5,580 nt of DNA from NCBI GenBank assembly GCA_003663345.1, contig QMZU01000051.1:1-5580 (forward strand), written 5' to 3'. Numbering within the stretch: the stretch's first letter is position 1; every line of letters begins with the position of its first letter. A program made the translations under genes and the position numbers. Shown piece by piece: positions 1-4,898 of the stretch. The notes under the pieces were generated by a model, which was not told the origin of the DNA, ran no database searches, and saw nothing but the letters and a program-made list of their open reading frames with translations. Origin of the DNA: Candidatus Aenigmatarchaeota archaeon. GTDB lineage: Archaea; Aenigmatarchaeota; Aenigmatarchaeia; PWEA01; B50-G16.

Positions 1-777
1 AACAGACTCCTTGACATGGATTCGAACGAGAGGGAGTTTAAGGAGTTAATAGAGGGGATGGGATTCGGTTATGACGGTCAGGTTCTCATCCCACCATACA
101 GGACCGATATAATGAATCCAATTGATATTGTGGAGGAGGTGGCGATAAAACATGGTTATCAGAACTTCGAGCCGAGGATACCCAGAGTTCCAACCATAGC
201 AAAACCGCATCCCTTGATAGAATACTCCGAGAAGATTGCAAACCTCATATGTGGGTTCGGTTTTCAGGAGGTCATTGGAATGGTCCTCACAAATGAAGTG
301 GACCTCTTTGACAGAATGAGGGTTAAAAGGAAACCTGTTGCCAAGACCGAGAATCCCATAAATGAGAACTATAATGTATGCAGGTCATGGTTGCTTCCCT
401 CATTGATGAGGGTTCTCAAACAGAACAGAAATCGTGCATACCCTCAGAGAATATTTGAAATCGGGGATGTTGTCATCCCTGATAAAAATGAGGAGACGGG
501 CATAAGGATGGAAAGAAGACTGGCTGTCTGTCACAGTGACACCACGGTTGATTACAGTGAACTGGCATCGATACTGGATTCTCTTCTGAGAAATCTGGGG
601 TTCGAATGTAAGCTTTTAGGGAAGGATCATCCGAGTTTCATAAAGAGCAGGTCAGCTGAAATAATTGTTGAAGGGAAAAAAATTGGAATGATAGGTGAAT
701 TGCATCCGGAGGTCCTTGAGAACTGGAATCTGGAGAAACCGGTGGTTGGTTTTGAAATAGATGTCACTTACCTCTGA
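1..777 (+). CDS. pheT: Phenylalanyl-tRNA synthetase beta subunit, archaeal type, C-terminal part (5' end outside window)
   Basis: Beta chain of the cytoplasmic alpha2-beta2 PheRS, which charges tRNA-Phe. The frame is open from base 1 (N-R-L-L-D before the first ATG at 16), so the start lies upstream; about 258 residues are visible. Archaeal PheT is usually about 550 residues, so roughly the C-terminal half is here. The start of the visible part is the end of the B5 DNA-binding-like domain, with the typical stretch IPPYRTDIMNPIDIVEEVAI and KHGY around visible residues 30-55. The catalytic-like beta core (B6/B7) follows, with conserved LLPSLMRVL and RIFEIGDVV segments. The end, GELHPEVLENW then VGFEIDVTYL, matches the normal archaeal PheT terminus, so the 3' end is intact. 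It lacks the extra C-terminal anticodon-binding domain of bacterial PheT. Its TGA overlaps the end of the convergent minD-like gene. pheS is not in the window and may lie upstream. Confidence 0.95.
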   Translation, partial: NRLLDMDSNEREFKELIEGMGFGYDGQVLIPPYRTDIMNPIDIVEEVAIKHGYQNFEPRIPRVPTIAKPHPLIEYSEKIANLICGFGFQEVIGMVLTNEVDLFDRMRVKRKPVAKTENPINENYNVCRSWLLPSLMRVLKQNRNRAYPQRIFEIGDVVIPDKNEETGIRMERRLAVCHSDTTVDYSELASILDSLLRNLGFECKLLGKDHPSFIKSRSAEIIVEGKKIGMIGELHPEVLENWNLEKPVVGFEIDVTYL

Positions 778-1540
778 GCCAGTCGAGTATCCTCGAAAAG
801 AATCCCGAACCTCTCTCTCTTAACTCAAACTCCTCTTCAATTATCTTTCTCGCCAGTTCATGAAATGCGCGGCTGGCAGGAGAGTTTGGTTTATGGTTAA
901 CAACCGGGGTCTTCATGTTTATGCTCTCCGGTATCGATTCATCCTCGGGTATCTTTGCCAGAACCGGTAAACCATCAAGCATCTCCCTTATCTCATCCTC
1001 GGTGAGCTGATTCTTGCTCTTCTTAACGCGGTTTATCACAACGCCTAAAACGTTTAATCCCATCTCCTCGGCCAGTTTTTTAGCCTTCAGAGCATCTGTG
1101 ACTGAGGGGAGATCGGGATTGGTCACCAGTATCATTTCATCGCTCGCTCTGAGTGCGGCAAGTGTTTCCCTCCCAAGACCAGCAGAAGTGTCCATAAGGA
1201 TTATGTCCGTGTTTCCGAGAAGGTCGAGCAGCGCCTGACCCAGATAACTGGAATCAGTGTTGTGGATATCCTCAAGGCTCAGACCAGCCGGTACTATCCT
1301 TACACCCGAAGGGTGTATGTAAAGGGCTTCGGTTATGTAAGCCTCGCCTCTCAAAACGTCATGGAGTGTTGTTGGATAAAGGGGTATTCCGAGATGAAGG
1401 GATAGATTAGGTGTTGTGAGATTACCATCAACTATTGTTACATTCTTACCCGCTTTGGTGAGAAGTGAACCGAGGTTCGATACGGTTGTGGTTTTGCCCA
1501 CACCACCCTTACCAGAAGCAACAGCTATGACCCTTGTCAT
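764..1540 (-). CDS. minD: MinD/ParA-family P-loop ATPase, archaeal MinD type
   Basis: 258-residue deviant-Walker-A ATPase, a full length for archaeal MinD. The Walker A motif GKGGVGKTT is at residues 10-18, with the signature lysine K11 and the catalytic lysine K16. Switch I is VDGNLTTPNL (37-46, D38), and Walker B is ILMDTSAG (114-121, D117). The last 15 residues, GSGFFSRILDWLRGK, can form a short amphipathic helix (F247, F248, I251, L252, L255 against R250, R256, K258), like the membrane-targeting tail of bacterial MinD. Family members bind membranes as ATP dimers and position division or motility machinery; in archaea the cargo is often unknown. No minC, minE or archaellum gene is nearby, so the partner cannot be named. 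The ATG at 1540 gives the conserved start MTRVIAVASGKGG, with GGGTGA directly before it and a TATA box 34-42 bases upstream, so the leader is very short. Confidence 0.9.
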   Translation of the reverse strand: MTRVIAVASGKGGVGKTTTVSNLGSLLTKAGKNVTIVDGNLTTPNLSLHLGIPLYPTTLHDVLRGEAYITEALYIHPSGVRIVPAGLSLEDIHNTDSSYLGQALLDLLGNTDIILMDTSAGLGRETLAALRASDEMILVTNPDLPSVTDALKAKKLAEEMGLNVLGVVINRVKKSKNQLTEDEIREMLDGLPVLAKIPEDESIPESINMKTPVVNHKPNSPASRAFHELARKIIEEEFELRERGSGFFSRILDWLRGK

Positions 1541-1573
1541 TCACCCTCACTGAGTTAATAATAAAACTGAGTG

Positions 1574-1590
1574 TTTAAATATCTTTTGGG
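1574..1590 (-). promoter_or_regulatory. TATA box and BRE-like element for the minD-like gene
   Basis: On the minus strand this reads CCAAAAG followed by ATATTTAAA, a good archaeal BRE plus TATA arrangement. The TATA centre near 1578 predicts transcription starting near 1552, about 12 bases before the ATG at 1540. The box begins only about 11 bases after the tRNA 3' end (1593), so minD probably has its own promoter. Read-through from the tRNA is still possible. Confidence 0.6.
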
Positions 1591-1592
1591 AT

Positions 1593-1721
1593 TGGCGGGC
1601 GCGACGGGACTCCCTCCCCGGGCGGGATTGCAAGGGGTTCCGCGAAGCGGAAGGGCTTGCTTCGAACCCGCGACTCCCAGCTTAGAAGGCTGGTACTCTA
1701 TCCAAGCTGAGTTACGCGCCC
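1593..1721 (-). tRNA. tRNA-Arg(UCU), CCA encoded, with intron-like insertion in the T-loop region
   Basis: The acceptor stem GGGCGCG (1721-1715) pairs perfectly with CGCGCCC (1603-1597), followed by discriminator G (1596) and encoded CCA (1595-1593). The D-stem is ACTC/GAGT, with a D-loop holding G18-G19 and A20, an arginine identity base. The anticodon stem CCAGC/GCTGG closes the loop CTTCTAA with anticodon UCU (1686-1684), which reads AGA. The variable loop is GAGTC. The T-stem 5' strand GCGGG (1671-1667) and T-loop TTCGAA (1666-1661) are followed by 51 extra bases before TCCCGT and the acceptor strand. Removing 1660-1610 gives a normal 75-base body with one G-U pair (49-65). Intact stems, encoded CCA and a well-placed TATA box argue for a working gene rather than a pseudogene. 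Confidence 0.85.
1610..1660 (-). other. Probable non-canonical tRNA intron (51 nt, between positions 59 and 60)
   Basis: This is extra sequence inside the T-loop of tRNA-Arg. It begins with a strong hairpin (1660-1630 on the minus strand): outer stem GCAAG/CTTGC, a symmetric CCC/CCC internal loop, and an inner stem TTCCGC/GCGGAA closed by TTC. After it comes TCCCGC (1627-1622), which could itself pair perfectly with the T-stem strand GCGGG, then CCGGGGAGGGAG and a second copy, TCCCGT (1609-1604). Two readings fit: one 51-nt intron (1660-1610), or two inserts, 33 nt (1660-1628) plus 18 nt (1621-1604), giving a perfect T-stem. I cannot draw a canonical 3-4-3 bulge-helix-bulge by eye; only the 3-base AG/T bulge at the 3' junction of the single-intron reading looks right. 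A palindromic insertion tolerated in the gene is the other option. Confidence 0.55.
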
Positions 1722-1733
1722 AACTAGGTGTAA

Positions 1734-1744
1734 TTTATTTAAAA
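1734..1744 (+). promoter_or_regulatory. Candidate TATA box for the leader / small gene / leuS unit
   Basis: TTTATTTAAAA has its centre near 1739, which predicts a start at about 1763-1766, exactly at the ATG of the short leader frame (1766). That would make the transcript leaderless for that frame. The competing rightward box TATTTATATT (1751-1760) would start transcription near 1780, downstream of that ATG. Sequence alone does not decide between them. Confidence 0.4.
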
Positions 1745-1748
1745 GGAA

Positions 1749-1761
1749 CCTATTTATATTC
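1749..1761 (-). promoter_or_regulatory. TATA box for tRNA-Arg
   Basis: On the minus strand this reads GAATATAAATAGG. The box centre (about 1755) lies 34 bases before the first tRNA base (1721), so transcription would start near 1729, a usual distance for archaeal tRNA genes. The element reads TATTTATATT on the other strand, so it might also serve rightward transcription. Confidence 0.55.
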
Positions 1762-1765
1762 TATT

Positions 1766-1828
1766 ATGCATTTCAGCGATACCTTGAAGGGAGTCAATGA
1801 CATAGTTCTGCTTCTCGTGGTGCTGTAG
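1766..1828 (+). CDS. Possible Leu/Val-rich leader peptide (20 codons) upstream of the leuS unit
   Basis: A short frame, ATG to TAG, whose end reads DIVLLLVVL and stop: five leucines and four valines in 20 codons, with three successive Leu codons CTG CTT CTC at 1808-1816. It lies in the leader of a transcript that encodes leucyl-tRNA synthetase, and its last codons form the left arm of a hairpin (1815-1840); the stop codon is the first part of that hairpin's loop. No Shine-Dalgarno precedes the ATG, but a TATA box at 1734-1744 would place the transcript start at the ATG, and leaderless initiation is common in archaea. By analogy with bacterial leader peptides, slow decoding at low Leu-tRNA could change folding before the next gene. 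In a 116-base spacer such a frame could also arise by chance, so this is a candidate only. Confidence 0.35.
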   Translation: MHFSDTLKGVNDIVLLLVVL

Positions 1829-1840
1829 AGGCAGCCACGA
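1815..1840 (+). promoter_or_regulatory. Leader hairpin directly before the Shine-Dalgarno of the leuS unit
   Basis: The stem is TCGTGG-CTG (1815-1825, with a 2-base bulge) against CAG-CCACGA (1832-1840), nine pairs, with loop TAGAGG (1826-1831). It ends four bases before GGAGGTGA (1845-1852). No T-run follows, so it is not an intrinsic terminator. A competing hairpin, CTGCTTCT (1808-1815) with AGAGGCAG (1827-1834), eight pairs with one G-U and an 11-base loop, uses some of the same bases, so the two exclude each other. Confidence 0.45.
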
Positions 1841-1844
1841 ATCT

Positions 1845-1852
1845 GGAGGTGA
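1845..1852 (+). promoter_or_regulatory. Perfect Shine-Dalgarno deciding a GTG start
   Basis: GGAGGTGA is fully complementary to the 3' end of archaeal 16S rRNA and sits four bases before GTG at 1857. It fixes that GTG as the start of the small gene. The flanks GAATC (1839-1843) and GATTC (1851-1855) could pair and hold the site in a seven-base loop. Confidence 0.75.
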
Positions 1853-1856
1853 TTCT

Positions 1857-2081
1857 GTGGCTGATAATGGGTTTATCATTTCCTATCCTATCGATGTGGA
1901 TTCTGAAGAAAGTGTCATTCCAGTCCCGAAAAAAGCGAAAACCTTTAAGTTTGAGGCAAAGAAGATAAAGTTTGGGCTCGAAGATTATGGAAAGTATGAG
2001 ATTCCTGAAGGAGTTGAAGTGATAAAGGTTCGACCCCTTGTACAGAAGTACTGGATTGAATACAAATGGTGTTTGGAATGA
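1857..2081 (+). CDS. Small conserved-looking protein of unknown function, coupled to leuS
   Basis: 74 residues starting at GTG, with a textbook GGAGGTGA four bases upstream. I do not recognise the family. The protein is lysine- and glutamate-rich, has no cysteine pair for metal binding (a single Cys near the end, in WCLE), no signal peptide and no membrane helix. The middle, [20 protein letters not shown], alternates charged and hydrophobic residues as beta strands do, and the end is aromatic ([10 protein letters not shown]). Its TGA (2079-2081) overlaps the preferred ATG of leuS (2078) as ATGA, so the two are probably co-translated. The strong ribosome site may also feed leuS, which has only a weak GGTG of its own. 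It may act with LeuRS, or may mainly serve to couple translation; neither is shown. The perfect Shine-Dalgarno and overlap make it a real gene in my view. Confidence 0.75.
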   Translation: MADNGFIISYPIDVDSEESVIPVPKKAKTFKFEAKKIKFGLEDYGKYEIPEGVEVIKVRPLVQKYWIEYKWCLE

Positions 2082-4738
2082 AATGGAATTTCGGAAGAAT
2101 TGAGAAGAAGTGGCAGGAAAGATGGGAAAGGGCCGGAATATTTAGAGGGATCACCGGGAAGGGCAGGAAGTTCTATGTTCTTGATATGTATCCCTATCCT
2201 TCAGGCGAGCTCCATATGGGACATGTGAGGAATTATTCCATAGGTGACGTGACAGCAAGGTACAGACGGATGCTGGGATTCAACGTGATGTATCCCATGG
2301 GGTTCGATTCCTTCGGGTTGCCCGCTGAGAATGCTGCGAGGAACCGTGGTGTTGACCCGGAGGAGTGGACGAATTCCAATATTCTTGAGATAAAGAGACA
2401 GATGAGTATGCTCGGGTTCTCGTTTGACTGGAGCAGGGAGATAATGTCCCATGACCCGAACTACTACAAATGGGACCAGTGGATATTTCTGAAGATGTAT
2501 GAAAGAGGTCTTGCCTACAGGAAGGAGTCAGAGGTGAACTGGTGCCCTGGTTGTGAAACAGTTCTTGCCAATGAACAGGTTGAAGAGGGGCGATGTTGGA
2601 GGTGTGAAAGTGAGGTTGTGAAGAGGAACATACCTGGATGGTTCCTGAAGATAACCCAATATTCGGATGAGCTTCTTGAATCTCTGGATGAGCTGGACTG
2701 GCCCGAGGAGGTCAAGAAGATGCAGAGGGAATGGATAGGTAAGAGTTACGGGACGGAGATAGATTTTGACCTTGTGGAGAGGGATGGAAAGATAACCGTC
2801 TTCACCACAAGACCGGACACGCTCTACGGAGCAACCTTCATGGTCCTTGCTCCCGAACACCCTCTCTCAAGCGAGGTCGCAAAGGAGAATGAGAAGGTGA
2901 GGGAATACGTTGAAAGGGCAAAGGTGAGGAAGGTTGAGGAAAGGGGTAAGGACGGGATCTTCACGGGTCTCCATGCCGTGAATCCCATAAACGGAAAGAA
3001 AATACCGGTTTACATAGCGGATTATGTTCTGATGGAGTACGGGACAGGGGCGATAATGGCTGTTCCTGCCCATGACCAGAGGGATTTTGAGTTTGCCAAG
3101 GAACACGGTCTTGAGATAATAGAGGTTATAAGGTCAGAGGAAGATTGGGATGGTGAGAGGGCGTATACAGGCGGTGGTGTGCTGGTGAATTCAGGTGAGC
3201 ACACCGGGCTTGACTGGGAAGAGGCCAAGAGAAGAATAACTGAGAAACTTGTGAGCATGGGAAAGGGGAGGGAGGCTGTTCATTACAGAATAAAGGACTG
3301 GAACATCTCCAGACAGAGGTACTGGGGAGCGCCCATACCGATAATATACTGTGAGAAGTGCGGTGTTGTGCCGGTTCCTGAGAAGGAACTGCCTGTGGAA
3401 CTTCCAAAAAATGTAAAGATGGATGTACCGGGCAACCCTCTGGAGCACGTAAAGGAATTTGTGGAAACCAAATGTCCGAAGTGTGGTGGGAAAGCAAGGA
3501 GAGAGACGGATACGATGGATACATTTGTTGACTCCTCTTGGTATTTCTTCAGGTACTGCTCGCCCAGGAGTGAGAAGATATTTGAAGAGAAGGATGTGAA
3601 GTACTGGATGCCTGTTGACCAGTATACAGGTGGTGTTGAGCATGCTGTGATGCACCTCCTCTATTCGAGGTTCTTTACAAAGGTTTTGAATGACCTTGGT
3701 TATTCACCCGTGAGGGAGCCATTCAAAAGACTACTGAACCAGGGTATGGTTCTCAAGGACGGAGCAAAGATGTCAAAATCCAAAGGGAATGTGGTTTCGC
3801 CTGTGGAGATGGTTGAGAAGTATGGTGCGGATGCTGTGAGGTTGTTCATACTGAGCGCAGCGCTGCCGGAGAAGGAACTGGAATGGTCTGATAAGGGTAT
3901 GGAGGCATCCCATAACACTGTTCTGAATCTTGTGAGACTCTCAAGAAGCATAAAACCATCCGGACCTTTTAAAGGGGAGGAATGGAGTCTTGATGACAGG
4001 TACATAATGTCCGCACTTCAGAGAACCATAAAGGAGGTCACAGAACTGATGGAAGGGTTGAGATATAATTACGTTACCGATAAACTGGAGAGCTTCATGA
4101 GCAAACTCTTCAGGTATGTGAACACCGCGCCCGAGACCAAGGAGAAGGGCTCCATATCGCTACACTGCTTCGAGAACCTTTTGAAGATGTTCCACCCGTT
4201 CATACCCCATACAACAGAGGAGCTCTGGGAGGGTCTTGGGAAGGATAAGATGTTAGCAGAGGAGAGCTGGCCGGAGCCTGATGAGAGGTTTATAGATGAA
4301 AAGGTTGAAAGGATTGAAGAGTTCTACTCAGAGCTGGTTTCTGATATAAAGGAGATAGAGAAGATAATCGGAAAGGAGCCGAAGGAGATAAAGTTCATCA
4401 TCGCTGCTGACTGGAAGTACGAAGCGTTCCGGATAATATCCGAGATCCTCAAAGATATGGAGAAACCGGACTTTGGAGTGTTAATGAAGAACCTTATGGC
4501 TTCTGATTTGAAGGAGCATTCCAAAGCTCTGGAGAGGTTCGTGAGGAGCGCTGTGAAGAATCCAGGTCTATTTTTTGGTGTTTACGATAGAGGATTCGAT
4601 GAAGAGGCGCTCGAGCTCCTGAAGGAGAGGTTTGAAAGGGAGATGAAGGTAAGGGTTCTCATAGAGAAAGAGGAGGATAGTGAAGAGAAAAAAGCCTCCC
4701 AGGCAGAGCCAGGGAAGCCGGCCATAGTTCTGAGATGA
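2078..4738 (+). CDS. leuS: Leucyl-tRNA synthetase, bacterial-type body with archaeal-type C-terminal domain
   Basis: Class Ia synthetase that joins leucine to tRNA-Leu and edits mischarged tRNA; cytoplasmic, 886 residues from this start. Motifs in order: HMGH (46-49, ATP binding) after YPYPSGEL; zinc site CxxC/CxxC at C156, C159, C173, C176; CP1 editing domain with TTRPDT (243-248) and AHDQRD (331-336); a second cysteine set (C425, C428, C466, C469); [11 protein letters not shown] (407-417); and KMSKS (564-568). The zinc module comes before the editing domain and the whole body reads like bacterial LeuRS, without the leucine-specific insertion before KMSKS. The last 145 residues differ: they lack the bacterial ending (VPGKLVN-like) and finish with [10 protein letters not shown], like archaeal LeuRS, whose C-terminal domain reads the long arm of tRNA-Leu. 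The start at 2078 overlaps the upstream stop as ATGA; an in-frame ATG at 2066 would add four residues. Confidence 0.95.
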   Translation: MKWNFGRIEKKWQERWERAGIFRGITGKGRKFYVLDMYPYPSGELHMGHVRNYSIGDVTARYRRMLGFNVMYPMGFDSFGLPAENAARNRGVDPEEWTNSNILEIKRQMSMLGFSFDWSREIMSHDPNYYKWDQWIFLKMYERGLAYRKESEVNWCPGCETVLANEQVEEGRCWRCESEVVKRNIPGWFLKITQYSDELLESLDELDWPEEVKKMQREWIGKSYGTEIDFDLVERDGKITVFTTRPDTLYGATFMVLAPEHPLSSEVAKENEKVREYVERAKVRKVEERGKDGIFTGLHAVNPINGKKIPVYIADYVLMEYGTGAIMAVPAHDQRDFEFAKEHGLEIIEVIRSEEDWDGERAYTGGGVLVNSGEHTGLDWEEAKRRITEKLVSMGKGREAVHYRIKDWNISRQRYWGAPIPIIYCEKCGVVPVPEKELPVELPKNVKMDVPGNPLEHVKEFVETKCPKCGGKARRETDTMDTFVDSSWYFFRYCSPRSEKIFEEKDVKYWMPVDQYTGGVEHAVMHLLYSRFFTKVLNDLGYSPVREPFKRLLNQGMVLKDGAKMSKSKGNVVSPVEMVEKYGADAVRLFILSAALPEKELEWSDKGMEASHNTVLNLVRLSRSIKPSGPFKGEEWSLDDRYIMSALQRTIKEVTELMEGLRYNYVTDKLESFMSKLFRYVNTAPETKEKGSISLHCFENLLKMFHPFIPHTTEELWEGLGKDKMLAEESWPEPDERFIDEKVERIEEFYSELVSDIKEIEKIIGKEPKEIKFIIAADWKYEAFRIISEILKDMEKPDFGVLMKNLMASDLKEHSKALERFVRSAVKNPGLFFGVYDRGFDEEALELLKERFEREMKVRVLIEKEEDSEEKKASQAEPGKPAIVLR

Positions 4739-4879
4739 TTGGTCGAAATTGAGAATACTCTCCTCTCTGAAGGGTGTGATATCCAATGGTTCCTGGACTC
4801 TCTGATGCAGAATCTTATTGCCTCATCTCTCACAACCCAACGCTTCTGAAGATGATGCATCAAATCGGGATCTCTTCAT
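4739..4879. other. Gene-free spacer after leuS
   Basis: No frame here on either strand has a recognisable product, a Shine-Dalgarno or a family motif; the open frames crossing it are extensions of antisense leuS frames. It holds a 10-base perfect palindrome, TGATGCATCA (4853-4862), and a similar TGATGCAGAATC at 4803-4814, too little to name a repeat family. Confidence 0.5.
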
Positions 4880-4892
4880 AAAAATATTTTTT
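4880..4892. terminator. AT-rich bidirectional terminator between convergent genes
   Basis: AAAAATATTTTTT gives a T6 run (4887-4892) for leuS transcripts and a T5 run on the other strand just past the stop of the DUF4143-type gene (4899). Archaeal termination at oligo-T tracts needs no strong hairpin, so one element could serve both genes. The leuS end is about 145 bases away, giving it a long 3' tail. Confidence 0.5.
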
Positions 4893-4898
4893 AATTAC

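Noticed and set aside
1596..1721. The interrupted tRNA as a broken pseudogene or integration scar
   Set aside because: Acceptor, D, anticodon and T pairings, the encoded CCA and a TATA box at the right distance are all intact, and no integrase or repeated tRNA 3' end is present; kept only as an alternative.
1571..1765. A plus-strand open frame running into the 20-codon leader from far upstream
   Set aside because: Its first two thirds run antisense through the tRNA-Arg gene and its intron and show no protein-like pattern; only the last part after ATG 1766 is kept as a candidate.
1815..1840. Leader hairpin as an intrinsic terminator (classical attenuator)
   Set aside because: No T-run follows; the next bases are the Shine-Dalgarno, so any effect would be on translation.
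3191..3655. Long antisense open frame (154 codons) inside leuS, with several smaller ones
   Set aside because: Composition is what a shadow of the leuS codons gives (rich in Ser, Pro, Leu, His); no ribosome site, no family motif.
4853..4862. Palindrome TGATGCATCA as an operator
   Set aside because: It lies after leuS and beyond the end of the minus-strand gene, not near any promoter; a single 10-base palindrome is within chance.
4582..4863. Minus-strand frames over the leuS 3' end as a possible decayed gene in the spacer
   Set aside because: No recognisable domain, no ribosome site, and they lie largely antisense to leuS.
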